From Tsukamurella sp. TY48 (GTDB lineage: Bacteria > Actinomycetota > Actinomycetes > Mycobacteriales > Mycobacteriaceae): 64,000 bases of DNA. The position numbers were made by a program, and so were the translations under genes. This document shows, one piece after another, positions 7,403 through 16,005 of this stretch (position 1 is the stretch's first letter; every line of letters begins with the position of its first letter). The stretch is taken from assembly GCF_019656655.1 (NCBI RefSeq), contig NZ_BPMV01000001.1, forward strand, positions 1,302,001-1,366,000, given 5' to 3'. Below the pieces are notes generated by a model. It did not search any database. It had not been told where the DNA came from and was given only the letters and a program-made list of their open reading frames with translations.

Positions 7403-8188
7403 ATGACGCAGTGGCATTACCTGATGGACATGGACGGCGTGCTGATCCATGAGGATCATCTGATCCCCGGAGCGGACGCCTTCCTCGCGGAGCTCACCGC
7501 GAATGACACCCCGTACATGGTGCTGACCAACAACTCGATCCGCACGCCGCGCGATCTGCGCGCCCGGCTGCTGGCGACGGGAGTGGACATCCCGGAGCGC
7601 AGGATCTGGACGTCGGCGCTGGCCACTGCCAAGTTCCTGCAGGAACAGCGGCCGGGCGGCAGCGCCTACGTGGTGGGCGAATCGGGCCTGACCACCGCGC
7701 TGCACGAGGTGGGCTACGTGCTCACCGAGAACGATCCCGACTACGTGGTGCTCGGGGAGACCCGCAACTACTCCTTCGAGGCGATCACCACCGCCATCCG
7801 GCTGATCGAGCGCGGGGCGCGGTTCATCGCCACGAACCCCGACCCGACGGGGCCGTCCAAGGAGGGCTCACTGCCCGCCACCGGCGCGGTGGCCGCGCTG
7901 ATCCGCGAGGCCACCGGCCGGTCGCCGTACTACGTGGGCAAGCCGAACTCGCTGATGATGCGGTCGGCGCTGCGGGCGCTCGGGGCGCACTCCGAGGACA
8001 CCCTGATGATCGGGGACCGGATGGACACCGACATCGTCTGCGGCCTGGAGGCCGGCTTGCACACGATCCTCGTGCTCACCGGGATCTCCACCCCCGAGTC
8101 GGTCCCGCTGTTCCCCTACCGTGCCACCCGCGTCATCGATTCCGTCGCGGATCTCGTGGGGAGCACGGAGAACCCGTTCCCGGCCTGA
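7403..8188 (+). CDS. HAD-IIA sugar phosphatase, NagD-like
   Basis: A 261-residue haloacid-dehalogenase hydrolase of subfamily IIA. Motif I is MDMDGVLI (nucleophile Asp and acid/base Asp), motif II is VLTNNS, and the IIA cap carries [10 protein letters not shown] before motif III/IV at VGKPNSLMM and [10 protein letters not shown]. NagD-type enzymes dephosphorylate nucleotide monophosphates or sugar phosphates; the substrate is not evident here. There is no ribosome-binding site, and a -10 box lies 7 nt from the ATG, so the mRNA is probably leaderless. The gene converges with rtcB, with only 6 bp between the stop codons. Confidence 0.88.
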   Translation: MTQWHYLMDMDGVLIHEDHLIPGADAFLAELTANDTPYMVLTNNSIRTPRDLRARLLATGVDIPERRIWTSALATAKFLQEQRPGGSAYVVGESGLTTALHEVGYVLTENDPDYVVLGETRNYSFEAITTAIRLIERGARFIATNPDPTGPSKEGSLPATGAVAALIREATGRSPYYVGKPNSLMMRSALRALGAHSEDTLMIGDRMDTDIVCGLEAGLHTILVLTGISTPESVPLFPYRATRVIDSVADLVGSTENPFPA

Positions 8189-8194
8189 CCGACG

Positions 8195-9361
8195 TCACTG
8201 TCCCTTCACGTTGACGATCTGCCGCAGTACCGCGCGCACCGTCACCAGGTCGGTGGCATCGGCCATCACCCGGTCGATCGGCTTGTACGCCTGCGGGATC
8301 TCGTCGATGAAGTCGGCGCTGTCGCGGAACTCGATGCCCACCATGGCCTCCCGCAACTGCTCGTGCGTGAACGCCTTACGCGCGGCCGACCGGGAGTACT
8401 CCCTGCCTGCGCCGTGCGGCGAGCTGTTCAACGACGGGGCGTATCCCTTGCCCTCGACGATGTACGACGCGGTGCCCATCGAGCCCGGGATGAGGCCGAG
8501 CTTGCCCTCGGTGGCCTCGATGGCACCCTTCCTCGATACCCACACCTCCTTGCCGAAGTGCTTCTCGCGCTTGGTGAAGTTGTGGTGGCAGTTGATCCGC
8601 TCGGCCTCGACCACGGGTGTGCCCACCCACTCGCCGAGCTGCCGGATCACCCGGTCCATCATCTCCTCACGGTTGAGCAGCGCGAAGTGCTGCGCCCACT
8701 TCAGTTCGGCGATGTACCTGCGGAACTCCGGCGTTCCCTCCACGAGGTAGGCCAGATCCGGGTCGGGCAGCTCGATCCACCACTGCTTGCAGAGGTGGGT
8801 CGCCACGGCGATGTGGTGCTGGGCGATCTTGTTGCCCACGCCACGCGATCCCGAGTGCAGGAAGGCCCAGACGGTGTCGTCCTCATCGAGGCTGATCTCG
8901 ATGAAGTGATTACCTCCGCCCAGGGTGCCGAGCTGCAGCGCCCAGTTCCCCGCGTACGTGGCGGGATCGAACTCGGCGCGCTCGGCCAACGCCGTGAGCT
9001 CCGCGATGCGCGGCTCCGCGGTGGCTACGACCTTCTTGTTGTAGCGCCCCGGCGACAGCGGGATCGCCCGCTCGATCGCCTCACGGATCACTGAACGATC
9101 CTGGGGCAGATCGGTCTTCGTGAACTGGGTGCGGACCGCGATCATGCCGCAGCCGATGTCGACGCCGACCGCCGCGGGGATCACGGCGCCCAGGCTCGGG
9201 ATCACCGATCCGACGGTGGCCCCCTTACCGAGGTGGGCATCCGGCATCAAGGCGACGTGCGGGTAGATGAACGGCAGCCTCGCCGTGGTGATGGCCTGCT
9301 CGCGGGTCTTCTCGTCCAGGATGGACGCCCACGAGACCAGGGACTTGTTGATCTTCTCCAT
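8195..9361 (-). CDS. rtcB: RtcB RNA-splicing ligase
   Basis: A 388-residue RtcB ligase, which joins 2',3'-cyclic phosphate and 5'-OH RNA ends using GTP and manganese. Seen motifs are VGVDIGCGMIAVRT (metal-binding Asp/Cys), GTLGGGNHFIE, HSGSRGVGNKIAQHH, NCHHNFTKRE and SSPHGAGREYSRSAA with the His that becomes guanylylated. I start at MEKINK (GAGAAAG upstream) rather than the longer frame. No archease, RtcA or RtcR gene lies alongside, so it acts alone here, in RNA repair or tRNA healing. A 14-bp perfect palindrome lies about 170 bp upstream, the only regulatory-looking sequence in the 213-bp gap before the MFS gene. Confidence 0.93.
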   Translation of the reverse strand: MEKINKSLVSWASILDEKTREQAITTARLPFIYPHVALMPDAHLGKGATVGSVIPSLGAVIPAAVGVDIGCGMIAVRTQFTKTDLPQDRSVIREAIERAIPLSPGRYNKKVVATAEPRIAELTALAERAEFDPATYAGNWALQLGTLGGGNHFIEISLDEDDTVWAFLHSGSRGVGNKIAQHHIAVATHLCKQWWIELPDPDLAYLVEGTPEFRRYIAELKWAQHFALLNREEMMDRVIRQLGEWVGTPVVEAERINCHHNFTKREKHFGKEVWVSRKGAIEATEGKLGLIPGSMGTASYIVEGKGYAPSLNSSPHGAGREYSRSAARKAFTHEQLREAMVGIEFRDSADFIDEIPQAYKPIDRVMADATDLVTVRAVLRQIVNVKGQ

Positions 9362-9529
9362 GTCTTTCTCGTCTCGGTGTGGTTGGTCACCGGTCCGAGC
9401 GACCCTGCGTCTCACGCATGGCACCGGGCCGGCGGTGGAGCGACGGCCCGGGTTTGCCGCAGGTTATGCGGGCACGCCGAACCGGCGGCAGTAGCACTGA
9501 CGCAGTTCGGGGAGATGACGCATAACCAT

Positions 9530-9543
9530 ACTGTGCACAGTAG
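9530..9543 (-). promoter_or_regulatory. 14-bp perfect palindrome upstream of rtcB
   Basis: TACTGTGCACAGTA is a perfect palindrome in the 213-bp gap between rtcB and the MFS gene. On the rtcB strand it runs straight into TATGGT, a possible -10. It could be an operator for rtcB. The rest of the gap shows nothing else I can name. Confidence 0.45.
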
Positions 9544-9574
9544 CGAACCGAATGATGCCAGTCCACAGGATTTC

Positions 9575-10930
9575 TCAGCCGCGATCGGCGGCCCGAGACC
9601 CACGGTGTGCGACGAGCGCGCCGAAAGCTACGACACCCGCGATCACGGACATCAGGATGAAGGCGACGCGGTAGCTGGCCGCATCGTCGAGAATCGACGT
9701 CGTGGCAGCGACGAGGGCCGACAGCCCCAGTCCGCCGCCGACTTGTTTGGCGCAGTTCATTATTCCGGACGCGACTCCCTCAGTTCCGGCCGGAGCGCCC
9801 GCTACCGCCAGTTTCGTCAGCGGCAAGGTGAACAGCCCCGCACCGGCAGCGATGAAGACCGCGGGAACGAAGACCGCGCCGAGGTAGGTGTCTCCGGGCG
9901 CAAGGCGGCTCTGGAGAAGAAATCCGAAGGCCACCGAGGTGGCGCCGACCGCGATCAGCACGGGCGGGGGCAGGTGCCGCATCAGCACGGGCGTCGCCCG
10001 GAGACCGACTGCGAGTTGGATCAGCGTGTGCGGCACGAACCCCATGCCGGCCTGGAGCGCCGTGTACCCGAGAACACCCTGCATCTGCAGGCTGAGAAAT
10101 AGCCACATCGGTACCAGCGCGGCGCCGGAGAGCAGCACCCCGGCGTTGCCCCAACGAAACTGGCGCGCCGCGAGGACGCTGCGCGGGAGCAGCGGGTGCG
10201 CCGATCGCCGATCACACAGAAGGAACGCGCCGAGCAGCATCGCGCCCACTCCCGCGGCGACGCCGGCAGCCACGAGGTCCCGCTGACCCGCCGCGCTCAC
10301 GGCGTAGGCGGTCGCGAGGAGGCCGCCGGTCGCGAGGGCAGCGGGCGCACCGTCGAGCCTGGGGCGCGAGCGCGCCGTTCTGGTGGGCAGCGCCCGCGAC
10401 GCGAGAAGGAAGGCGACGATGCCCAGCGGCACGTTGACCAACAGGGTCGCGCGCCAACCGGCGAGCTCGGTGAGCAGTCCGCCACAGACATTGCCCGCGG
10501 TACCGCCCGCGACGCTCGTCGCGCTCCACCAGGCCATCGCGGTCGTCCGCTCCGCGTCGTCGACGAAGACGGACGTGATCGTCGCTAGAGCTGCAGGAGC
10601 GAGCACCGCCGCCGCCGATCCCTGGAGAGCACGGCCGGCGAGCAGAATCTCGGCGGAAGGGGCGGCGCCCGCCACGAGGCTCGCCGCCGCGAACGCCCCA
10701 CTGCCCGCCAGGAATGCCGCCCGAACGCCCAGAACGTCGGACAGGCGGCCACCCACCAGCAGGAGCCCCGCGTACGGCAACAGATATGCGGTCACCACCC
10801 ATTGCTGCCCCACCGCGGTCAGACCGAGTTCATCGCGCACCGTCGGTAGGGCGACGTTGACGACGGACACGTCCAGCGTGATCGATAGCTGCGCGAGGCA
10901 GGCTGCGACGAGGACCTGGCCGCGCATCAT
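9575..10930 (-). CDS. MFS drug transporter (DHA2-like), TetR-controlled
   Basis: A 451-residue exporter with 12-14 membrane helices. LSITLDVSVVNVALPT in helix 1 and GGRLSDVLGVR (motif A) are typical of EmrB/QacA-type proton-driven efflux proteins; ALQGSAAAVLAPAAL and the later GWRATLLVNVPLG segment also fit. Two consecutive ATGs are possible; GGTAGGGG upstream serves either. It faces a divergent TetR gene with three half-site repeats between them, so it is almost certainly repressed by that regulator and induced by its substrate. The substrate is unknown. Confidence 0.85.
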   Translation of the reverse strand: MMRGQVLVAACLAQLSITLDVSVVNVALPTVRDELGLTAVGQQWVVTAYLLPYAGLLLVGGRLSDVLGVRAAFLAGSGAFAAASLVAGAAPSAEILLAGRALQGSAAAVLAPAALATITSVFVDDAERTTAMAWWSATSVAGGTAGNVCGGLLTELAGWRATLLVNVPLGIVAFLLASRALPTRTARSRPRLDGAPAALATGGLLATAYAVSAAGQRDLVAAGVAAGVGAMLLGAFLLCDRRSAHPLLPRSVLAARQFRWGNAGVLLSGAALVPMWLFLSLQMQGVLGYTALQAGMGFVPHTLIQLAVGLRATPVLMRHLPPPVLIAVGATSVAFGFLLQSRLAPGDTYLGAVFVPAVFIAAGAGLFTLPLTKLAVAGAPAGTEGVASGIMNCAKQVGGGLGLSALVAATTSILDDAASYRVAFILMSVIAGVVAFGALVAHRGSRAADRG

Positions 10931-10949
10931 CACCCCTACCTGAGTCACG

Positions 10950-10980
10950 TGTATCAAGACAATGTGATACAAACGTATCA
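10950..10980. promoter_or_regulatory. TetR operator: three alternating half-sites
   Basis: TGTATCA (10950-10956), TGATACA (10965-10971) and GTATCA (10975-10980) form two overlapping inverted repeats, with 8-bp and about 4-bp spacers, between the divergent MFS and TetR genes. This suggests binding of two dimers and control of both promoters. Confidence 0.75.
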
Positions 10981-10994
10981 ACAAGGAGGTGCCG

Positions 10995-11573
10995 ATGCCA
11001 CGCACCGTCGACCACGACGAGCGGCGCGCGCAATTGGCCGATGCTCTGGCCCGCGTCGCGGCGCGAGACGGCCTGCACGCCGTCTCGATGCGGGCGGTCG
11101 CCGCAGAGGCAGGGACGTCACTTCGGCTCGTGCAGTACTACTTTGAGAACAAGCGGCAGCTGTTGATCGGCGCGATGCGGCAGCTGGAGGAGCGCTCGAA
11201 CGCCCGCTGGCAGGCGCGGCTGGCGAGGGCAACGGATCCGCGAGCAAGGTTGCGCGCCTTCATCGCCGAGGCGCTGCCCACCGATTCCGATAGCATCGAC
11301 TTCTACCGGGTGAGTGCCGCCTTCGGCGAGATGGCGACGACCGACCCCGAGCTCGCGGCAGAGCCGCTCGCGGGTGGAATCGCGCGACTGCGGTCCGCCG
11401 TGCTCGAGGCCTTCCGGGCCGCCGATCTCGCACCGGACGCGGTCCCGGAACACGAAACCGACGCCCTCATCTCCCTCTGCAACGGTCTTAGCACCGCCGT
11501 CCTCATCGGCCACCACACCGCCGACGCGGCCATCGCCATCGCGGAGTATCACATCGACCGCGCGTTCGGTTGA
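10995..11573 (+). CDS. TetR-family repressor of the adjacent MFS exporter
   Basis: A 192-residue TetR protein. The N-terminal helix-turn-helix reads VSMRAVAAEAGTSLRLVQYYFENKRQLL (given here in parts: AVAAEAGTSLRLVQYYF then NKRQLL), a strong match to the family. The C-terminal ligand domain is TetR_C-like. The ATG was preferred over an in-frame GTG two codons upstream because AAGGAGG lies 5 nt before it. Divergent placement and shared operator half-sites indicate autoregulation and control of the transporter. Confidence 0.9.
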   Translation: MPRTVDHDERRAQLADALARVAARDGLHAVSMRAVAAEAGTSLRLVQYYFENKRQLLIGAMRQLEERSNARWQARLARATDPRARLRAFIAEALPTDSDSIDFYRVSAAFGEMATTDPELAAEPLAGGIARLRSAVLEAFRAADLAPDAVPEHETDALISLCNGLSTAVLIGHHTADAAIAIAEYHIDRAFG

Positions 11574-11631
11574 TCTCGGCGGTCACGAGCATCCCAGGGC
11601 CGCAGCCAGTTCGCGCGACGGCAGATGTTTC

Positions 11632-12309
11632 TTAAAGCCCGTGGTCCCAAGGCGAGCGCCAATCCACGAAGAGTTCGGACACCCGATCCCGTTCCACCGG
11701 TGTCGGCAGGATGAGATCCGAGCCGCCGTCGTAGGGGTGGAGGACCCAGGTGACCTCCGAGCCCGTCACTATGACGTCGACGGCGCGCTCGTCAGCAGCA
11801 GCGCGAAACAGCTCCCGTAAGGCAGGTGCTTCGCGATGGACACGGTGCACGTACAGGTGTACCCAAGCCTGTTCTTCGTGCTCGTCCTCGCCTTCCGACA
11901 CGCTGCGCCAATAGCGCGGACGTGGAAGTAACCCGGCGAGCACAGAATTGCGCCGGACGGGACGCTGCGACCTCGAGAACGAGAACGAGCACGTCACCAC
12001 CGTCAGGATCTGTTCGTTGCCACGCAGCTCATCGAGGATGGCGAAGTAGCGCCGCAGCAGCTCCATGTACTCGGCCTCCGATTCCGCATAGCGCTTGCTC
12101 TCCGGAAGACTGTGCAGCCGCACCCACTTGCTGCGGTCCACGTAGCGCAGGTCGATCGCCCGCAAAGGGGTCCCACCGAACCTCCTCGTCCACGCACCGT
12201 CGAACTCGGCGAGCTCTGCCACCGTCGGCCGCCGAACCCAGTCCACATCACGGTTCGACGGCACGCGCTCCGCGCGCGGTCGCGAGTCCGGAGCCTCAGA
12301 TGATTGCAT
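11632..12309 (-). CDS. conserved hypothetical protein, soluble
   Basis: A 225-residue protein I do not recognise. It has no signal peptide or membrane segment. Visible features are an Arg-rich start, RWIRLHSLPESKRY-like sequence (here WVRLHSLPESKRYAESEAEY), several paired aromatics and an acidic patch GEDEHEEQ around residue 145. The ATG is chosen because TACCGT (a -10 box, 12317-12322) lies 8 nt upstream, giving a leaderless mRNA; an upstream in-frame GTG lies inside that box. It is divergent from the DUF222-HNH gene. No function can be inferred. Confidence 0.65.
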   Translation of the reverse strand: MQSSEAPDSRPRAERVPSNRDVDWVRRPTVAELAEFDGAWTRRFGGTPLRAIDLRYVDRSKWVRLHSLPESKRYAESEAEYMELLRRYFAILDELRGNEQILTVVTCSFSFSRSQRPVRRNSVLAGLLPRPRYWRSVSEGEDEHEEQAWVHLYVHRVHREAPALRELFRAAADERAVDVIVTGSEVTWVLHPYDGGSDLILPTPVERDRVSELFVDWRSPWDHGL

Positions 12310-12442
12310 GGCCCGCACGGTAGGCAGTTCGGCCGCTCAACGCCACCGAATTGATCGAACGCACTCGGGGGCGCGCGAGGTGTCAGTGAAATCACTTGGA
12401 TAAGTTGAGGTTTCAACTCGAAAACTTGTCAGTGGGTGGTCG

Positions 12443-12448
12443 TAGAGT
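12443..12448 (+). promoter_or_regulatory. -10 box of leaderless DUF222-HNH transcript
   Basis: TAGAGT ends 7 nt before the ATG. The preceding 100 bp hold several inverted repeats, AGTGA-AA-TCACT (12385-12396 region) and GTTGA-GGTT-TCAAC just before 12420, which could be binding sites. Confidence 0.5.
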
Positions 12449-12454
12449 TCGAGT

Positions 12455-13666
12455 ATGGAAGCGGAAGACATCACCTCTGGCACACCGAGCGACGTGATCG
12501 CCGAGCTCGGCGAGTTGGAGCGGTTGCGCGCGCGGGTGGCATTCGATCAGTACCGATTGATCGCCGCGCTGCTGCGGCAGCGGGTATGTGAGCGGATCGC
12601 CGCCGGGGTTCCCCAGGAACGCTGGGAGGCGGGAATCGCCTCCGAAGTAGCGCTGGCGTTGCACATCTCGCCGAATCGGGCCACCACTATGGTGTCGCGG
12701 GCGAAGGCACTGGAGAAGGATCTGCGCGAGACCTACGGCCGGCTGCGAGATGGAGCCGTCTCGCCGGAGGCGGTCGAGGTCATCGTAGCCGGAGTCTCCC
12801 ATCTGGAGCCGCGGCTGAAAGCAGCGGCTGATGCCGAACTGTGCGGGGAGAGCTTCGCCGCATCCGGTCTGGGGCTCAAGCGACTACACGACACGGTGCG
12901 GCAGACTGCGTATCAGCTCGACGCGCGGGCCACGGTAGACCGCGTCGCGCTGGCTGCCAAAGATCGCCGCGTCACCATCCGGCCGGCACCGGATTGCATG
13001 GCGCGGGTATCGGTCCTGCTTCCGGTCGCGCAGGCCGTCGGGCTGTACGCGTCTCTGAAGACCGCTGCAGACAGTCTGTTCGGCGCCCCCGGGGAGCCGC
13101 GGAATCGGGCGCAGATCATGGCCGATACCGCGTTCGCCCGGATCACCGGCCGCGACAGCGCCGAGGGCCAGCCGGTCACCGTCAACCTCACGATGCCCGC
13201 AACCGTGCTCTTCGGCGATGCGAAGGGCACCGCACACCTCGCCGGCGGCGGCACGCTCCCCGCGGAGATCGCACGCCACCTGATCGGCGCAGCAACCGCG
13301 AACTCGATCGCGTGGGTCAAACGCCTCTACGTGCAGCCGGAGTCGGGTGCCGTGGTCGCGTTGGATTCCCGGTCCCGACTGTTCCCGGCCGGGCTCGCCG
13401 AGGTGATCGCCGCACGAGATCGATACTGCCGCACCCCGTACTGCGATGCTCCGATCGCACATACAGACCACATCGTCCCGCACGCCAAGGGCGGCGCCAC
13501 GAGCCTGGACAACGGTCAGGGGCTCTGCGCGGCGTGCAACTACGCCAAGGAAGCCGGCGGTTGGTCCAGCCGCACCGTCGCCGATCCGACCGGGCGGCAC
13601 ACCGTCGAAACCCGCACCCCGACCGGGCATCTGCACCGATCCACCGCACCACCGAACGCGGCGTAG
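12455..13666 (+). CDS. DUF222 / HNH endonuclease protein (13E12 repeat family)
   Basis: A 403-residue protein. The N-terminal two thirds form the helical DUF222 domain found in the mycobacterial 13E12 repeat proteins; the C-terminus holds an HNH nuclease motif with CRTPYCDAPIAHTDHIVPHA, then GGATSLDNGQGLCAACNYAK, so the zinc cysteines and the catalytic DH are intact. The family is abundant and mobile in actinobacteria, and in M. tuberculosis copies carry prophage attachment sites (known from memory). This copy is full length and leaderless. I see no flanking direct repeats or integrase, so it is not obviously part of an active element. CutC follows 24 bp downstream with its own promoter. Confidence 0.88.
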   Translation: MEAEDITSGTPSDVIAELGELERLRARVAFDQYRLIAALLRQRVCERIAAGVPQERWEAGIASEVALALHISPNRATTMVSRAKALEKDLRETYGRLRDGAVSPEAVEVIVAGVSHLEPRLKAAADAELCGESFAASGLGLKRLHDTVRQTAYQLDARATVDRVALAAKDRRVTIRPAPDCMARVSVLLPVAQAVGLYASLKTAADSLFGAPGEPRNRAQIMADTAFARITGRDSAEGQPVTVNLTMPATVLFGDAKGTAHLAGGGTLPAEIARHLIGAATANSIAWVKRLYVQPESGAVVALDSRSRLFPAGLAEVIAARDRYCRTPYCDAPIAHTDHIVPHAKGGATSLDNGQGLCAACNYAKEAGGWSSRTVADPTGRHTVETRTPTGHLHRSTAPPNAA

Positions 13667-13689
13667 GTCCTCGGGCATACGCTGGCGAG

Positions 13690-14355
13690 GTGACCCAGCT
13701 CCTCGAAGTGATCGCCCTCGACGCCGCGGATGCCGTGGCGACGCAGGAGGGTGGAGCCGACCGGGTGGAGCTGGTCTCAGACATGGCTGCCGACGGGCTC
13801 AGCCCCACACCCCGCACCGTCTCCGAAGTCCGCGGAGCCGTCGATATCCCGATCCGTGTGATGATCCGGCGAACCAACGGCTTCGCAGCAGGCGACGTCG
13901 ATGAACTGCTGCGGCGCGCGGACACGCTGCGGGACGCGGGGGCCGAGGAGTTCGTGTTCGGCTTCCTCACCCCCGATGGCGATCCGGACCTTCCGGCGAT
14001 CGAGCGGATCGTGCACGAGCTCCACGGTGCGCCCTGGACCTTCCACCGCGCCATCGATCACTGCGCGGACCGCGCGGCGCTCCGCGCAGCCGTCGCTGAG
14101 CTGCCTGGACTCGACGGGTTCCTCACCGCGGGTGCCACCGCCGGCGTCGATGACGGGATCGCCACGCTCGTCGCGGAAGCGCAAGGACCGCAACGAATCC
14201 TGGCCGGCGGCGGCCTGCGGATCGATCATCTCCCGCGCCTGCAGGCGGCAGGCATCGACGCCTTTCACATCGGCAGCGGAGCACGCCCGAACGGCTGGGG
14301 CTCCCCCGTGTCGGCGACAGCGGTGCGACTGTGGCGGGACGCGATCGACGGCTGA
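13690..14355 (+). CDS. cutC: CutC-family protein (PF03932)
   Basis: A 221-residue TIM-barrel protein of the CutC family, linked historically to copper homeostasis though its enzymatic role is not settled. Conserved stretches are GGADRVELVSDMAADGLSPT, IRVMIRRTNGF, FGFLTPDGDPD, TFHRAIDHCADR and ILAGGGLR. Length fits the family (about 220-250). The GTG start is supported by TACGCT ending 7 nt upstream (13678-13683), a leaderless promoter, rather than readthrough from the HNH gene. It converges with metZ. Confidence 0.88.
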   Translation: MTQLLEVIALDAADAVATQEGGADRVELVSDMAADGLSPTPRTVSEVRGAVDIPIRVMIRRTNGFAAGDVDELLRRADTLRDAGAEEFVFGFLTPDGDPDLPAIERIVHELHGAPWTFHRAIDHCADRAALRAAVAELPGLDGFLTAGATAGVDDGIATLVAEAQGPQRILAGGGLRIDHLPRLQAAGIDAFHIGSGARPNGWGSPVSATAVRLWRDAIDG

Positions 14356-14382
14356 CGCGGCAGCTACTCCCCGCCATCAGAC

Positions 14383-15582
14383 TCAGCCCAGCGCGCGATC
14401 CAGATCCGCGATCAGATCGTCCACGTTCTCCAGGCCCACGGACAGCCGCAGCATCGAATCGGTGAGGCCGATCTTCGCCCGGCCCTCCGGTCCCGTGGCC
14501 CGATGGGTTGTGGTGGCGGGGTGAGTGATCAGCGATTTCGCATCGCCGAAGTTGTTGGAGATGTCGATCACCTGCAACCGGTTGAGGAACTGGAAGGCCC
14601 TGTCCTTACCCACCAGATCGCCATCCGCGAGCTCCAGCGTGATCACCGTGCCACCGGCCTTCATCTGCCGCTTCGCCAATTCGTACTGCGGATGCGAGGG
14701 CAGGAACGGGTAGATCACCTTCGACACGCGCGGATCGGCGTCGAGGAACTCGGCCACCTTCTGCGCGTTGCCGCTGATCCGCTCGGCCCGCAGGTCCAGC
14801 GTCTCCAACGCCTTCACCAGCACCCAGGCGTTGAACGGCGCCATGGCCGGACCGGTGTGCCGCATGAGCTGCTTGACCGGACCGTCGATGTAGTCGAAGG
14901 TGCCGAGGATCGCACCGCCCATCACGCGGCCCTGCCCGTCCATCGACTTGGTGGACGAGTGCACGATCACGTCCGCGCCCAGACCGAAGCAGTCCTGGTA
15001 CCCGACGGGGGTGAATCCGGCGTCGAGCACCACCTGGGCGCCCGCGGCGTGCGCGAGGTCGGAGACGGCGCGCACATCGACCAGGCCCTGCATCGGGTTC
15101 GCCGGGGTCTCGAAGAAGACCGCCTGCGCCGGCTTGGCGAGCGCGGCCTCCCACTGCGCGAGGTCCTCCCCGTCCACGAACTCGGTCTCGATCCCCCAGC
15201 GCGGCAGGATCTCGTTGCACACCACGTAGCAGGAACCGAACAGCGAGCGGGCGGCCACGAGCCGGTCACCCGCCTGCAGCAGCGCGCCGAGTGCGGTGAA
15301 CACCGCCGACATGCCGGACGCGGTGGCGAAGCACGCCTCCGCGCCTTCGAGCAGGCGCAGCCGCTCCTGGAACATCGCCACCGTCGGGTTGCCGTAGCGG
15401 GAGTACACGAACCGGTCGATGTCGCCGTTGAACGCGGCCTCCGCGGCCTCGGCGCTCTCGTACGTGTAGCCCGAGTTCAGGTACAGCGCCTCGGAGGTCT
15501 CCTCGTAGTTGCTGCGCAGCAACCCGCCGCGCACGCCGAGAGTCTCGGACCGGACACCGTCGGGGAGGTGGTTGAACTCCAT
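14383..15582 (-). CDS. metZ: O-succinylhomoserine sulfhydrylase
   Basis: A 399-residue Cys/Met-metabolism PLP enzyme (fold type I). It makes homocysteine from O-succinylhomoserine and sulfide. Identifying features are YSRYGNPTVAMFQERLRLLE, ATASGMSAVFTAL, and the PLP lysine in HSSTKSMDGQGRVMGG, the DGQG continuation being typical of MetZ rather than MetB. The cofactor Asp loop reads LDAGFTPVGY, one residue shorter than the usual LDNVFATP. It lies 9 bp after the rhodanese gene, as in M. tuberculosis Rv0390-Rv0391 (from memory), but TAGACT (15589-15594) ends 7 nt before the ATG, so it likely also has its own leaderless promoter. Rhodanese could supply sulfide or persulfide. Confidence 0.92.
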   Translation of the reverse strand: MEFNHLPDGVRSETLGVRGGLLRSNYEETSEALYLNSGYTYESAEAAEAAFNGDIDRFVYSRYGNPTVAMFQERLRLLEGAEACFATASGMSAVFTALGALLQAGDRLVAARSLFGSCYVVCNEILPRWGIETEFVDGEDLAQWEAALAKPAQAVFFETPANPMQGLVDVRAVSDLAHAAGAQVVLDAGFTPVGYQDCFGLGADVIVHSSTKSMDGQGRVMGGAILGTFDYIDGPVKQLMRHTGPAMAPFNAWVLVKALETLDLRAERISGNAQKVAEFLDADPRVSKVIYPFLPSHPQYELAKRQMKAGGTVITLELADGDLVGKDRAFQFLNRLQVIDISNNFGDAKSLITHPATTTHRATGPEGRAKIGLTDSMLRLSVGLENVDDLIADLDRALG

Positions 15583-15588
15583 GACCGA

Positions 15589-15594
15589 AGTCTA
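15589..15594 (-). promoter_or_regulatory. -10 box of leaderless metZ transcript
   Basis: On the minus strand TAGACT, beginning with the stop codon of the rhodanese gene, ends 7 nt before the metZ ATG, and no Shine-Dalgarno sequence is present. Confidence 0.5.
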
Positions 15595-16005
15595 GAACTG
15601 CCGCCAGGGAAGGCCCTCGGCCCGCCAGCCCACGGCGCCGCGATGACCCTGCGCGTCCAGCCCGCCCTCGAAGCCGTCGAGCACGTTGAAGGCGTTGTGC
15701 ACACCGGCCGCAGTGGCGGCCTCGGCGGCACCGATGGAGCGGTGGCCGGACCGGCACAGGAAGGCGACCGGCGCATCGTCGGTCACGCCTTTACGACGGA
15801 GCTCGTCGACGAAGGTGGGGTTGAGCGCCCCGTCCGGGTAGGTCTGCCATTCGACCAGCACGACGGCGCGCCGCAGCTCAGTGAGATCGGGGATGCCGAC
15901 GTAGTTCCACTCGGCCTCGGTGCGGCAGTCGACGAGAACGGCGTTCGGGTCGTCCTGCAGCAGTTTCCAGGCCTGGCCCGGCGTGATGTCTCCCGCGTAG
16001 CTCAC
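15592..16005 (-). CDS. rhodanese-domain sulfurtransferase
   Basis: A 137-residue single rhodanese domain. The active-site loop is CRSGHRS (Cys followed by the cradle for persulfide); VLVDCRTEAEWNYVGIPD is the conserved CH2A-like entry. I start at the GTG that overlaps the previous stop (GTGA) because GGAAGAAG lies 5 nt upstream; a longer start would only add five residues. It is translationally coupled to the membrane protein gene upstream and sits before metZ. A role in passing sulfane sulfur to the homocysteine pathway is inferred from context. Confidence 0.88.
   Translation of the reverse strand: MSYAGDITPGQAWKLLQDDPNAVLVDCRTEAEWNYVGIPDLTELRRAVVLVEWQTYPDGALNPTFVDELRRKGVTDDAPVAFLCRSGHRSIGAAEAATAAGVHNAFNVLDGFEGGLDAQGHRGAVGWRAEGLPWRQF

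Noticed and set aside
9530-9543. LexA box before rtcB
   Set aside because: The actinobacterial SOS box has GAAC-N4-GTTC half-sites; TACTGTGCACAGTA lacks them.
12455-13666. DUF222-HNH gene as part of an active insertion sequence
   Set aside because: No terminal inverted repeats, target duplication or transposase; only the protein family is mobile-like.
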